64,000 nucleotides of DNA, from NCBI RefSeq assembly GCF_007846085.1, contig NZ_VOEJ01000008.1, forward strand, positions 1-64,000, read 5' to 3'. The position numbers and the translations under genes were made by a program. The notes beneath the pieces are model-generated. The model saw only the letters and a list, made by a program, of their open reading frames with translations, had not been told where the DNA came from and did not search any database. Below, piece after piece: positions 1 to 9,874 of the stretch (position 1 is its first letter; the number at the start of each line of letters is the position of its first letter). Origin of the DNA: Mucilaginibacter pallidiroseus (GTDB taxonomy: Bacteria > Bacteroidota > Bacteroidia > Sphingobacteriales > Sphingobacteriaceae).

Positions 1-30
1 CCCGGAAAGGCTGTCCGCGGTAAGCGGTAA

Positions 31-56
31 AGCCCTCCAACTTGAATTGGGGGGCT
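31..56. terminator. Hairpin, possible terminator
   Basis: Ten-base arms at 31-40 and 47-56 pair with one mismatch around a six-base loop. There is only a weak T stretch after it on the plus strand. It may end a gene lying left of the window; bases 57-197 hold nothing else I recognise. Confidence 0.4.
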
Positions 57-197
57 TGGATATTGATTTTAAGACATAACATGCTTTGATCGCATGCAAT
101 CACGGCTTTTTAAACTAACTTCGGTCTTTACCGGACAACAGTGAAACAAGTTCAGCATGACATCCTTTTTTTGTTGTCAGCCACGCCTGTATATTAA

Positions 198-2222
198 CTA
201 TAAGCTCCATTTTTCTTTCCATTCGATGATCATGTTGTCGCCGTCAAAGCGAATGGGCAGCCAGATGTATCTCCCGTCGATGGCATTTTTTGGTGCCCAT
301 TTATCGGCCATAAATATAAAGCTGTCGGGTTTGCCGGCTACGGGTAACACATAGGTGCTTTGCCCGCCAAAAGTGATGTTCGCTTTGTCGCCGATGCAAG
401 GATTACCGTGGAATATCCAAGGGCCCAAGATAGATTTTGCCGATAGCCACCTTGCCGGGTTAGGTGCCCAGCCCGTAGTGCCCGAGCCGATAAGGTAGTA
501 AGTGCCTTTACGTTTAAATATAGCCGGGGCCTCGGTTGCCATATCCGGGTACACGCGTACAAACTTGCCGGTGTGCCCGGTGTAGTCGGCCGTTAGCTCG
601 GCTATGTGTAAGGTTGCGTTCTCTTCCGATGAAAATATATGGTAAGCCTTGCCGTCGTCATCAACAAAAACCGTCATATCGCGGGCCATTTGCCCGCCGG
701 GCAGGTCACGGCAAAAAAAGGTTTCACTTTCATTTTTGGTGTTTTTGCAATCCAATTGCTCGCTTGCCGGTGTGCCAGCCGGGTAAAATGGCATAACACC
801 GGGGTTGGGCCTGTAACTTTTAATATAGCGGAAAGGGCCGGTTGGCTTATCGCTCACTGCTACCCCTGCACGGGCGGCCTTGTAACCCTGCCCGCGCAGC
901 TCCAGGTGAAACCACATTACATACTTGCGCGTTTTTGCATTATATACCACTTTGGGCCTTTCCAAAATGCATCCTTTTGCAATATCGCTGGTGCTATCAT
1001 TTGATATGGGCAGGGCAATACCTTCGTCAGACCAGTTATACAAATCTTTTGATGAATAGCAATGCACACCCACCATGGCGCGGTTGCCCGCATCTCCTTC
1101 AACCTTGTGTTCGCCGTACCAGTAGTAAGTGCCGTTTTGGTATAACATGCCACCGCCGTGGGCATTGATGTGCACACCTTTGTTATCATACCATAAGCTA
1201 CCCGGCTCAAACGCGGTAAGCTTTGTTTTCGGCACATTGCTGAAATGTTTTTGCAAGCGTTGCATTTCTGCAGCGGTAATAGGTATTACAGTACCATGCC
1301 TTGGTTTAAAATCCATGGTCACTTCCTGGTCAACCACTTTAAAATTTTCCAAATCGGTGGTTTTTGTAAACTGGTAGCGGCCTTTGGTGTAAACATCATA
1401 CATCAATATGTAACCGCTGCCATCGTTCAGTTTAAACGTGCTTGCGCCCTCAACAGGGTCTTTGGTCTGCTGTATAAATTTACCGTTGGTAACATAACCG
1501 CTTGTAAGCTTGTCAGATTTTGCAATGCGTATGCCCAAACCATCGCTTTCGGTTTTATAAAAAAGGTGATACTTACCGTCTTTAACTACAATATCAGCAT
1601 CAATGCAGGCACCGTTATTGGGTTCAAAGAAAAGCTGCCTGGGTTCGGTTTCCAACCCGGTAAAGTCTTTATTGGCGTAGCTATAGTATATAACATCGGG
1701 CCCTTTTCCAAAGCGCATCGACCAATATATCATGTACTTACCAGCCTGGCTGTCATAAATGGTTTGCGGTGCCCAAACACGGTTAACATCTGCAAACTTC
1801 TTAAACGTTTGGGGGATATTGACAACCGTTTTACGCCAGTTGATGAGATCGGTTGATTGCATTAACACCATAGCATGGTTAGCTTCCCAGCCATTTTTAA
1901 CGGAGTTCATGTCCGTTGCAACCATATAAAATGTTTTGCCATCTTCGGCGCGCAAAATATGCGGGTCGCGCACGCCGCCAGAAGAGCTGCCAGTGGCAGG
2001 GACTATAATTGGCTTGTTTTGATTGATGGCATTAAAGTGGTATCCATCTTTACTAAGGGCAAAGCGAATGGCCTCCTGCTGGCTGCCCTCGCCGTTAAAG
2101 TAAGTGAATAAATATCCGGCGTAAGGTTGTTTTTTGTTTTGCTGTGCAATTGCCGTTGTGGCGGAGTAAATTGCCGTGATGACAAGTAGCAGTAAGCGGC
2201 GGTGCAGGTTTTTTAAAGTCAT
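198..2222 (-). CDS. Secreted glycoside hydrolase with two GH43-like propellers
   Basis: Probable periplasmic or secreted carbohydrate hydrolase. The start is set at the ATG at 2222 because it begins a typical signal peptide (MTLKNLHRRLLLLVIT...AIAQ); a longer frame to 2309 has no signal peptide and would overlap the divergent gene. The N-terminal half (about residues 25-330 of this start) shows GH43-type signatures VRDPHIL, CIDADIV and PVEGAST, which carry the usual Asp/Asp/Glu positions. The C-terminal half shows a second propeller with HGGGMLY, ERPKVVY, ARDMTVF and TEAPAIF, resembling GH43 subfamily 34-like proteins. Two GH43-like propellers in one chain of about 674 residues is unusual. 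The divergent neighbour is a GH30 enzyme, so both may act on the same glycan, possibly a galactan or arabinogalactan side chain. Substrate is inferred only. Confidence 0.85.
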   Translation of the reverse strand: MTLKNLHRRLLLLVITAIYSATTAIAQQNKKQPYAGYLFTYFNGEGSQQEAIRFALSKDGYHFNAINQNKPIIVPATGSSSGGVRDPHILRAEDGKTFYMVATDMNSVKNGWEANHAMVLMQSTDLINWRKTVVNIPQTFKKFADVNRVWAPQTIYDSQAGKYMIYWSMRFGKGPDVIYYSYANKDFTGLETEPRQLFFEPNNGACIDADIVVKDGKYHLFYKTESDGLGIRIAKSDKLTSGYVTNGKFIQQTKDPVEGASTFKLNDGSGYILMYDVYTKGRYQFTKTTDLENFKVVDQEVTMDFKPRHGTVIPITAAEMQRLQKHFSNVPKTKLTAFEPGSLWYDNKGVHINAHGGGMLYQNGTYYWYGEHKVEGDAGNRAMVGVHCYSSKDLYNWSDEGIALPISNDSTSDIAKGCILERPKVVYNAKTRKYVMWFHLELRGQGYKAARAGVAVSDKPTGPFRYIKSYRPNPGVMPFYPAGTPASEQLDCKNTKNESETFFCRDLPGGQMARDMTVFVDDDGKAYHIFSSEENATLHIAELTADYTGHTGKFVRVYPDMATEAPAIFKRKGTYYLIGSGTTGWAPNPARWLSAKSILGPWIFHGNPCIGDKANITFGGQSTYVLPVAGKPDSFIFMADKWAPKNAIDGRYIWLPIRFDGDNMIIEWKEKWSL

Positions 2223-2294
2223 TTTGATGGTTTTGTAAAAACTGCCAAAAATTACACAAATAAATGTAATTTGCACATTTAATAACTCGCCCTG

Positions 2295-3866
2295 ATGCAC
2301 AAATTTCACTACCTGCCAATTTTTCTATTGTTGTTATCCGGTAATGCCATTGCGCAAACACCGTCTGCACCGGTTTTAACCATAACCATTAACGCACGGG
2401 ATACTGCGCAGCGCATAGATAATATTGGGGCATCGGGCTGCTGGTTTTCTGAAGGGATAGGCAAGTACTGGCCGGTAGCAAAACGCGAAAAGATAGCCGA
2501 ATTATTATTCAGCAAAAAAATGGATGCTCGGGGCAATCCGCTGGGTATAGGGCTATCGGCATGGCGGTTTAACATTGGCGGCGGAACAGCAGAACATGGC
2601 GATAGCAGCGGTATAAAAGATTTCAGGCGGCGTGCTGAAAGTTTTATAGCCGCCGATGGTACGTATGATTGGAACAAGCAGGCAGGCTATCAATGGTTTT
2701 TGCGCAAGGCCAGGCAATTTGGTGTTGAAAATTTGATTGCCTTTTCCAACACGCCACCTGTGCACTTTACATCAAACGGGTACGGTTATAAAACTGTTAA
2801 AAGCCCTGCATCAAATTTAAGGCCTGATAAATACGCTGCTTACGCCGACTTTTTAGCTACTGTAGCGCAGCATTTTGATAAAGAGGGACTTCATTTTAAA
2901 TACATAAGTCCTGTAAATGAGCCACAGTGGGAGTGGTACGGCAAGCCCGGCCAAATGGACCAGGAAGGCAGCCCATGGACCAACCAGGAGATTCAGAAAA
3001 TTACTATGGAACTGGACAAGGCGTTAACGGCAAAGAAACTTACAAGCAAAATACTAACTACCGAAGCCGGTATGCTCAATTATTTGTATGAAGGTAAATC
3101 GGCAGCGGGCAGCCAGATCCAGGAGTTGTTTAACCCTGCCGGGCGATACACCATTACCGGGTTAAAGCATGTGCCGCCAATTGTTGCCGGGCACAGCTAC
3201 TTTACTGATGCTAACGACAGCACTATGGTAGTTACCCGTAAAAGATTGGCGGATACGGCTGCAAAATATAAAACTGCTTATTGGGAATCTGAATACTCCA
3301 TGCTTGGCGACGGGTTTAGAGAAGGTACAAAACAATCGCGCATTGCTATAGATTGCGCCCTGTTTTTGGCCAAGGTAATAAACCGCGACCTTACCATCGG
3401 CAACGCAGCCGCCTGGCAACTATGGAATGCCTATGAGCCGGGCAAGGAAGATGTAGATACACGTTACTACCTCATTGCCCTCAAGCCCAATGAAGCCTAC
3501 ACCGACGGCGACTTTACCGCGACCAAAAACCTATGGGCAATGGGTAATTACAGCCGCTTTATAAGGCCGGGAATGCAGCGCATCAAAACAGGCAGAAGTG
3601 ATGGCTTATCTGACATTCAGGCGGGCCAGGATGTAATGGTATCGGCATTTAAAGGGAAAGATGGCGTGGTAGTAATTGTGCTGATTAATTACACAACCAC
3701 AGGCAGGCAAATACAGCTTAAGCCCGAGAACTTTAAGCTGCCACGAAAGATAAGAAGCTACACAACATCGGCACAAGATAACCTTGCCGCCGCACTTGTA
3801 AATAAGTGGGAAGAGCCGTTTACCTTAAAACCAAGGTCAATAACTACGCTGGTTTTTAAAAACTGA
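2295..3866 (+). CDS. GH30 family glycosidase, possible endo-beta-1,6-galactanase
   Basis: Secreted retaining glycosidase of family GH30, 523 residues, with signal peptide ending near NAIA-Q at residue 20. A TIM-barrel segment follows, with RFNIGGGTAEHG at 91-102. The predicted acid/base is Glu209 in SPVNEPQWEW and the nucleophile is in WESEYS near 330-335, probably Glu333. The C-terminal 90 residues form the beta-sandwich usual in the family. The overall pattern resembles GH30 subfamily 5 enzymes, known as endo-beta-1,6-galactanases, but the subfamily is my inference. It is transcribed away from the double GH43 gene with a 72-base shared intergenic region, so the two are probably coregulated. 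No local regulator or SusC/D pair is present. Confidence 0.85.
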   Translation: MHKFHYLPIFLLLLSGNAIAQTPSAPVLTITINARDTAQRIDNIGASGCWFSEGIGKYWPVAKREKIAELLFSKKMDARGNPLGIGLSAWRFNIGGGTAEHGDSSGIKDFRRRAESFIAADGTYDWNKQAGYQWFLRKARQFGVENLIAFSNTPPVHFTSNGYGYKTVKSPASNLRPDKYAAYADFLATVAQHFDKEGLHFKYISPVNEPQWEWYGKPGQMDQEGSPWTNQEIQKITMELDKALTAKKLTSKILTTEAGMLNYLYEGKSAAGSQIQELFNPAGRYTITGLKHVPPIVAGHSYFTDANDSTMVVTRKRLADTAAKYKTAYWESEYSMLGDGFREGTKQSRIAIDCALFLAKVINRDLTIGNAAAWQLWNAYEPGKEDVDTRYYLIALKPNEAYTDGDFTATKNLWAMGNYSRFIRPGMQRIKTGRSDGLSDIQAGQDVMVSAFKGKDGVVVIVLINYTTTGRQIQLKPENFKLPRKIRSYTTSAQDNLAAALVNKWEEPFTLKPRSITTLVFKN

Positions 3867-3889
3867 TAATGTTGCTTAGCGCGTTGCGG

Positions 3890-4303
3890 CTATTTGTTTA
3901 GCCTTGGGCGTTTACTACGATTGCCTGTATCATTATTGCTGCTGCCGCTACCCCGGTATGATGATGAGCCAGGTTTGTTGTATGATGACGATGATGAGCC
4001 CGACTTGTTGTAACCGCCGCCACCCATGGGTTTGCGTTTAAATGCAGGTTTTGCCGGTGTGGCATCGGCTATTTTGGCATCAATGGTTAAATCGCCATAT
4101 TGCAGGCCGTTCACACCCTCAATAATGGCTTCGGCAACCTCATTATCCTGCACTTCAATAAATGCGTATCCTTTTCCAATTTTTGTGGCCCGGTCCCTAA
4201 CTATGGTCATGGTTAAAACATCACCGTACGGAAAAATGATCCGTGCCAGTGATAACTCATCTACGTTTTTTGGAAGCCCTCCAATGTACAGCTTTGTTGT
4301 CAT
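3890..4303 (-). CDS. RRM-type RNA-binding protein with Ser/Gly/Tyr-rich tail
   Basis: Small cytoplasmic RNA-binding protein of 137 residues. Residues 1-80 form one RNA recognition motif, with RNP2 as LYIGGL and RNP1 as KGYAFIEV. Residues 90-137 are low complexity: four Gly, then repeated SSSYNKPGSS-type blocks, then a basic end SKRPRLNK. Free-standing RRM proteins are common in Bacteroidota, where they are proposed to act in post-transcriptional control. The gene converges on the GH30 gene with 23 bases between stops. A second RRM protein lies at 56062-56349 without the long tail. Function beyond RNA binding is unknown. Confidence 0.85.
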   Translation of the reverse strand: MTTKLYIGGLPKNVDELSLARIIFPYGDVLTMTIVRDRATKIGKGYAFIEVQDNEVAEAIIEGVNGLQYGDLTIDAKIADATPAKPAFKRKPMGGGGYNKSGSSSSSYNKPGSSSYRGSGSSNNDTGNRSKRPRLNK

Positions 4304-4513
4304 AAAGTGTGGGCAGTAAAGTTATCAAATATATTGGCCGTAATACTAAATTATATTAAACGGCCTCAACCCAAACTTATACCAACCCTTATATTTAATG
4401 TAATGCATACTATACATAATTTGTTTAGATATGTTTCATTGACATAAAATAAACTCAAACTTAGTTACCGGCGCAGGCCTATTATTTGTTACACTGCTCA
4501 AAATTAATTAACC

Positions 4514-4521
4514 TAACTTTG
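4514..4521 (+). promoter_or_regulatory. Promoter -7 element (TAACTTTG)
   Basis: Exact match to the Bacteroidota -7 consensus TAnnTTTG. A TTTG that could serve as -33 lies at 4485-4488, slightly far at 25 bases. The GTG start of the TetR gene is only five bases downstream, so the transcript would be leaderless or nearly so. Confidence 0.5.
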
Positions 4522-4526
4522 CCAAC

Positions 4527-5111
4527 GTGGAAAATAAAGACGAAAAGGTAAGGCAAAAAATATTGGCCGCCGCTAAAACTGCTTTTCTTAAAAGTGGGTA
4601 CAACAAAGTATCCATGAATGATATTGCTATTGAAGCAGGTATTGGCCGCAGTACGCTTTACTACTATTATTTAAACAAGCAAGACACCTTTAACGCGCTC
4701 ATGGTAAAAGAGAGCAAGCATATTTTTGAAGGCACCTACCAGCGCATTAGCAATAAAAATTCATTTCATGATAACCTGCATATTTACAACCGCTTCAAGC
4801 TCGATTGTATAGACGGTATTATTAAAAAATACGAGTTACTTATGGCCGATTTGCACAACAAGCCTGAAAATTTTGACGGTTTTAAGCAAGAAATAAGGGT
4901 AGAAGAAGAAGCTATATTTAAGCAGTTGCTAATATGGGGAATTCAAAACCATGATGTGGCTCCCGTAAGCGACGAAGATATAGACCATCTTGCATCCACC
5001 TTGAATACAGCGGTTAATAGCCTGCAGGAAGAAACTTTTAAAGGTGAGGGAGTTGATACCGCAAACCGCCTGGCCTGGCTCATCAGGATTTTATCTAAGG
5101 GCATCAAGTAG
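4527..5111 (+). CDS. TetR/AcrR family transcriptional regulator
   Basis: DNA-binding repressor of 194 residues. Residues 1-50 carry the TetR helix-turn-helix (VRQKILAAAKTAFLKSGY...AGIGRSTLYYYYLNKQ); the rest is the ligand-binding helical domain. The start is GTG at 4527, because the next Met lies inside the recognition helices. The gene precedes an RND efflux operon on the same strand, 351 bases away from the adaptor start, which makes it the probable local regulator of that pump. A candidate operator is annotated in the gap. Ligand unknown. Confidence 0.88.
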   Translation: MENKDEKVRQKILAAAKTAFLKSGYNKVSMNDIAIEAGIGRSTLYYYYLNKQDTFNALMVKESKHIFEGTYQRISNKNSFHDNLHIYNRFKLDCIDGIIKKYELLMADLHNKPENFDGFKQEIRVEEEAIFKQLLIWGIQNHDVAPVSDEDIDHLASTLNTAVNSLQEETFKGEGVDTANRLAWLIRILSKGIK

Positions 5112-5330
5112 CTTCAATTCTTTCCTTCGTAATTTAGCGTATTAGAGACAGCACAGAAATAACATGCTCGTAAAATGTACCTTAAAAGTGCCGTTCTGCC
5201 GATTTTAACGCGTATTTAGTCTATAAAAGCAACACTTAGCGTATTATGAGGCGTGTTAAAACGTAACAGAAACCTAATTTTGTTGTCATAGTGTCATTAA
5301 AATTTATTTAAAGATGCGGAGTTTATAAAA

Positions 5331-5357
5331 TTCGACATTTTGAATAGATTTGTCGAA
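5331..5357. promoter_or_regulatory. Inverted repeat, candidate operator of the efflux operon
   Basis: TTCGACA at 5331-5337 and TGTCGAA at 5351-5357 are perfect seven-base inverted arms separated by 13 bases. They lie in the AT-rich 351-base gap between the TetR gene and the efflux adaptor. Size and position suit a dimeric TetR-type operator. The rest of the gap shows no gene. Confidence 0.4.
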
Positions 5358-5462
5358 AATTAAAAATTTGGCAAAGTTTTCTTTTCTTTTAAAAGGATAT
5401 TCAGGGCGAATTATACAATAGCTTACACTAACATGCTTTATCATCCCAAATCAATCTACATC

Positions 5463-6635
5463 ATGAAAACCAGGGCGTTAATTTTAACATCCATCAGTTC
5501 GGCCGTGTTGTTGTTGGCCTCATGCGGGGGCGGCAACCAGCAGGCGGGCGGCGCTGCGGCAGGTGGTGCACCACCTGTACAAAGCTATCCTGTGTTTAAA
5601 GTAACACAACAAACAGCAACAATAAATAGCCAATATCCGGCCACTTTGCAGGGTCAGCAAAACATCGAGATCCGCCCGAAGATTGACGGATATATCGAGC
5701 AGATTTTTATTGATGAGGGTGCTGTTGTAATAAAGGGTCAGTTGCTTTTTCGTATAAATGCACCACAGTACCAGCAAGACGTGAATAATTCTGCCGCGGC
5801 AATAAGCAGCGCACAGGCAGATGTTAGCGCAGCACAATTGCAGGTAAACAAGGTAAAGCCACTGGTTGAGAAGGATATCATCAGCAAGTTCGACCTTGAA
5901 TCGGCACAATATACACTGCAGGCACGCAAGGCAGCTTTGGCACAGGCAAAGGCCAACCTCAATAATGCCAAAACCAATTTGGCGTATACAAACGTTACCA
6001 GCCCGGTAAACGGCGTGGTGGGCACCATTCCTTACAAGTTAGGAAGTTTGGTAAACAGCAATACAGCGCAGCCGCTTACAACGGTATCAAACATTGGTAA
6101 TATCTATGCATACTTCTCGCTCAACGAGAAGCAATTGCTTGATTTTGGCCGCAAGTACGAAGGTGAAACAATAGCAGCTAAGCTTAGCAAACTGCCCGAG
6201 GTATCACTTATTTTGAGCGATGGCAGTACTTTTTCTGAAAAAGGCAAAGTGCAAACTGTAAGCGGTCTTATCAATACCCAAACAGGTTCCGCAAGTTTTA
6301 GGGCTTCATTTCCTAATCCGCTGGGCATATTGCGCAGCGGCGGTAGTGCTAAAGTGAGCATCCCTGAAACCATCAAAGACGCTATACTGGTTCCGCAAAA
6401 ATCAACCTACGAGTTGCAGGGTAAGCGTTTTGTATACGTAGTTGATGCAAATGGCAAAATAAAAAGCACCGAGATTGAGATAGTTGACCAGCCCGCGGGC
6501 CAATACTTTGTAGTTACCAAGGGTATTAATGCAGGCGATACCGTAGTGTTTGAAAGTACCGCCTCATTGATGGATGGCACGCCGATTAAAGCTGATATGC
6601 AACCCGACAGCAAAGTGTATCAGGACTTAAAATAA
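5463..6635 (+). CDS. RND efflux periplasmic adaptor, lipoprotein (membrane fusion protein)
   Basis: Periplasmic adaptor linking the inner-membrane pump to the outer-membrane channel. The chosen ATG at 5463 gives a lipoprotein signal with lipobox LASC and Cys21; a frame to 5433 would only add ten residues before it. The order is barrel/lipoyl half (GYIEQIFIDEGAVVIKGQLL), alpha-helical hairpin (heptad region around residues 100-165), second lipoyl half (TNVTSPVNGVVG), then the beta-barrel and membrane-proximal domains. The length of 390 residues is normal for the AcrA/MexA family. It is first in a three-gene plus-strand operon with pump and channel. Confidence 0.92.
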   Translation: MKTRALILTSISSAVLLLASCGGGNQQAGGAAAGGAPPVQSYPVFKVTQQTATINSQYPATLQGQQNIEIRPKIDGYIEQIFIDEGAVVIKGQLLFRINAPQYQQDVNNSAAAISSAQADVSAAQLQVNKVKPLVEKDIISKFDLESAQYTLQARKAALAQAKANLNNAKTNLAYTNVTSPVNGVVGTIPYKLGSLVNSNTAQPLTTVSNIGNIYAYFSLNEKQLLDFGRKYEGETIAAKLSKLPEVSLILSDGSTFSEKGKVQTVSGLINTQTGSASFRASFPNPLGILRSGGSAKVSIPETIKDAILVPQKSTYELQGKRFVYVVDANGKIKSTEIEIVDQPAGQYFVVTKGINAGDTVVFESTASLMDGTPIKADMQPDSKVYQDLK

Positions 6636-6690
6636 TTGTATCTACAAGTTGCGCTTCCGCCCGGCTTGTTTACAGTAACAATAAACAATC

Positions 6691-9600
6691 ATGTTAAAAA
6701 TATTCATAGAAAGGCCGGTACTATCTACTGTAATATCGGTCATCTTAGTTATACTTGGTATACTGGGGTTAACCACGCTGCCCATATCCCAATACCCCGA
6801 AATTGCACCGCCAACGGTGCTGGTTTCTGCCTCATACCAGGGTGCCAACGCCGACGTGGTTATGAACAGCGTTGTTGTTCCGCTTGAGGAGCAGATAAAC
6901 GGTGTAGAGAACATGACCTATATGACCTCGTCTGCAGGTAATGACGGCTCTGCAAGAATCACTGTTTATTTCAAACAAGGTACCGACCCCGATCTGGCTG
7001 CGGTAAACGTGCAAAACCGGGTATCAAAAGCAACCCCTTTGTTACCTGCCGACGTTACTAAAGCAGGTGTATCTACCACCAAACAGCAAAGCAGTATGGT
7101 TATGGTATTTACGCTAAACAGCACAAATAAATCATTCGATGAGACCTTTTTGCAAAACTATGCCAACATCAACGTGCTGCCGCAGGTAAAACGTATTAGC
7201 GGTGTGGGCGAAGCTACTGCATTTGGCTCGCGCGATTACTCGATGCGTATATGGCTTAAGCCCGATGTAATGGCCACTTATGGCCTGGTGCCCGATGATG
7301 TCAATGCCGCATTGGCCGAACAGAATATTGAAGCCGCACCGGGTAAGATTGGTGAAAATAGTAATCAGTCGTTCGAGTATGTAATGAAATACAAGGGCCG
7401 CCTTAAAACCCAGGCCGAGTACGAGAACATCGTAATACGCTCGGCAGCCAACGAGCAAATATTGCGCCTTAAGGATGTAGCCCGTATCGAGCTTGGCTCA
7501 TTAAGCTATTCGGTTGAAACTGCAACTGATGGTAAGCCATCTATAGCCATAGCGGTTTACCAATCGGCCGGTTCAAACGCCCATGAAATGATCAAGAATT
7601 GCGAAGCTACGTTAAACGCAGCCGCAAAAGCTTTCCCTCCGGGGGTAACATGGGCGCCTATATTTACCGCCAATGAATTTTTGGATGTGTCTATTGAGAA
7701 GGTAATCCACACGCTCATTGAAGCATTTATCCTGGTGTTTATAGTGGTATTCATCTTCCTGCAAGATTTCCGCTCAACGTTGATACCCGCAATTGCGGTT
7801 CCAGTGGCCATTGTGGGTACATTCTTCTTTTTACAATTATTTGGCTTCACCATAAACCTGCTCACGCTGTTTGCATTAGTGCTTGCCATAGGTATTGTTG
7901 TGGATGATGCCATTGTGGTGGTTGAGGCCGTACACGCCAAGTTGGGCAACGGTGTAAAGAATGCCAAAAAGGCAACTATGCAGGCCATGAGTGAGATAAG
8001 CGGCGCAGTGGTATCAATTACCCTGGTAATGGCTGCAGTGTTTATTCCGGTTACTTTTATTACAGGTTCGTCGGGTGTATTTTACAAGCAGTTTGGTTTA
8101 ACGCTTGCCATCGCCATCATGATATCTGCGGTAAACGCACTAACACTGAGCCCTGCACTTTGCGCCCTGTTGTTAAAGCCTCATGCAGAAGGCGAGCATC
8201 ACAACAAAAGTTTTTTACAGCGCTTTTATACCGCCTTTAACGTAGGGTTTGATTCGATAACCAATAAATACAAGCGCTCGGTTGGCTTTTTGGCCGCCAA
8301 AAAATGGATAGCCGTTGCAGGTATTGCCGTTTTTGGTGTGATATTTTGGTGGTTATTAAAAACCACGCCAAGCGGTTTCGTGCCTAACGAGGATCAGGGC
8401 TTTATTATAGCTGATATTACCCTGCCACCAGCATCTTCTCTTGAACGGTCAATTGCTATTGCAGACCAGGTTACCGAAATGGCCAGGAAACTGCCCGAGA
8501 TGCAATCTGTAACACGCGTAGGTGGGTCGGGCTTATTAAGCGGCGGCGTTGGCGGATCATACGCTATCTTATTTATGAAGCTAAAACCCTGGGACCAGCG
8601 CGAAGGTAAAGAGCACGATGTAAATACAGTTACAGGCAAACTGTTCGGCATGACAGCCGGAATAAAGGGAGCGAGTATTATATTCCTGGTGCCGCCAACA
8701 CTGCAGGGTTTTGGTAACAGCAGTGGTATCGAGTTCCAGGTGCAGGATAAAACCGGCGGCGACATGAACAAGTTTGCCCAGGTAAACGGCAAGTTTTTGG
8801 CTGCCCTCAACAAACGCCCCGAAATACAATATGCTACTACATTCTTCAATACCAACTTTCCGCAGTATAAGGTAGATGTAAACGTTGAGAAATGTAAGGA
8901 GGCCAATGTGCCTGTAAATGCCGTGCTAAGCACCCTGCAGGGTTACTATGGTGGTTTATATGCATCAAACTTTAACGAGTTTGGTAAGCAATACCGCGTT
9001 ATGATACAGGCTGATGCTGCTTATCGCGGCACACCCGAGAGCATGAATAACATATACGTGCGTACCAACAACAACGTTATGGCACCTGTATCAGAGTTTG
9101 TAACACTAACGCGCGTTTACGGCCCCGAGTCTATCAGCCGTTTTAACTTATACACATCCATTTCGGTGACGGGTGCGCCAAAACCGGGTTACAGTACCGG
9201 CGACGCTATCCGTGCCGTGCAAGAAGTGGCTGCTAAAGAATTACCTAACGGATACGGTTACGAGTTTTCGGGACTGAGCCGCGAGGAGATCTCGAGCGGA
9301 AGCCAAACGATATTCATTTTCGGGCTTTGCCTTGTGTTCGTGTTCTTCTTGCTTAGTGCACAGTATGAGAGCTACATATTGCCATTCGCAGTATTATTAT
9401 CTCTTCCGATAGGTTTGGCGGGTGCTTTTATATTCGCCAAAATCTTCGGTATCGAAAATAACATTTACCTGCAAATCACGCTCATTATGCTCATTGGTTT
9501 GTTGGCCAAAAATGCCATTCTTATTGTGGAGTTTGCGGTGATGAGGCGCAAAAGCGGCCTTGGTATAGTCGAATCAGCCATTGAAGGTGCGGTGGCTCGT

Positions 9601-9843
9601 TTGCGCCCAATCCTGATGACATCGTTTGCCTTTATACTTGGCCTTGTGCCTTTAATGCTTGCATCGGGTGCTGGTGCGGCAGGTAACAGATCTATCGGTA
9701 CGGGTGCTGTAGGCGGTATGCTTATAGGTACATTGCTGGGTGTGTTTGTGATCCCGGCACTGTTCATCATCTTCCAGTCGTTACAGGAACGCATTAGCGG
9801 CAAGCCAAGAATAGAGGAAGAGTTAGAAGCCGAGCTACAATAG
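6691..9843 (+). CDS. RND multidrug efflux permease, HAE1 family (AcrB-like)
   Basis: Proton-driven inner-membrane pump, 1050 residues, the full length of the HAE1 family. It starts MLKIFIERPVLS, as AcrB-like pumps do. The proton relay is present: GIVVDDAIVVVE in TM4 has the two Asp, and GLLAKNAILIVEFA in TM10 has the Lys. Porter and docking domains lie in the two large loops after TM1 and TM7. It follows the adaptor by 55 bases and precedes the outer-membrane channel by 31. Drug or amphiphile export is the usual role; the substrate cannot be read from sequence. Confidence 0.95.
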   Translation: MLKIFIERPVLSTVISVILVILGILGLTTLPISQYPEIAPPTVLVSASYQGANADVVMNSVVVPLEEQINGVENMTYMTSSAGNDGSARITVYFKQGTDPDLAAVNVQNRVSKATPLLPADVTKAGVSTTKQQSSMVMVFTLNSTNKSFDETFLQNYANINVLPQVKRISGVGEATAFGSRDYSMRIWLKPDVMATYGLVPDDVNAALAEQNIEAAPGKIGENSNQSFEYVMKYKGRLKTQAEYENIVIRSAANEQILRLKDVARIELGSLSYSVETATDGKPSIAIAVYQSAGSNAHEMIKNCEATLNAAAKAFPPGVTWAPIFTANEFLDVSIEKVIHTLIEAFILVFIVVFIFLQDFRSTLIPAIAVPVAIVGTFFFLQLFGFTINLLTLFALVLAIGIVVDDAIVVVEAVHAKLGNGVKNAKKATMQAMSEISGAVVSITLVMAAVFIPVTFITGSSGVFYKQFGLTLAIAIMISAVNALTLSPALCALLLKPHAEGEHHNKSFLQRFYTAFNVGFDSITNKYKRSVGFLAAKKWIAVAGIAVFGVIFWWLLKTTPSGFVPNEDQGFIIADITLPPASSLERSIAIADQVTEMARKLPEMQSVTRVGGSGLLSGGVGGSYAILFMKLKPWDQREGKEHDVNTVTGKLFGMTAGIKGASIIFLVPPTLQGFGNSSGIEFQVQDKTGGDMNKFAQVNGKFLAALNKRPEIQYATTFFNTNFPQYKVDVNVEKCKEANVPVNAVLSTLQGYYGGLYASNFNEFGKQYRVMIQADAAYRGTPESMNNIYVRTNNNVMAPVSEFVTLTRVYGPESISRFNLYTSISVTGAPKPGYSTGDAIRAVQEVAAKELPNGYGYEFSGLSREEISSGSQTIFIFGLCLVFVFFLLSAQYESYILPFAVLLSLPIGLAGAFIFAKIFGIENNIYLQITLIMLIGLLAKNAILIVEFAVMRRKSGLGIVESAIEGAVARLRPILMTSFAFILGLVPLMLASGAGAAGNRSIGTGAVGGMLIGTLLGVFVIPALFIIFQSLQERISGKPRIEEELEAELQ

Positions 9844-9874
9844 TTTTTAATCAACCATTTACAATCATTTAACC

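Noticed and set aside
1245..1856. 203-codon open frame on the plus strand
   Set aside because: It lies wholly inside the GH43 gene on the other strand; its sequence has no family features and the GH43 frame is clearly coding.
8394..8933. 179-codon minus-strand open frame
   Set aside because: Antisense shadow of the RND pump gene, which is full length with all key residues.
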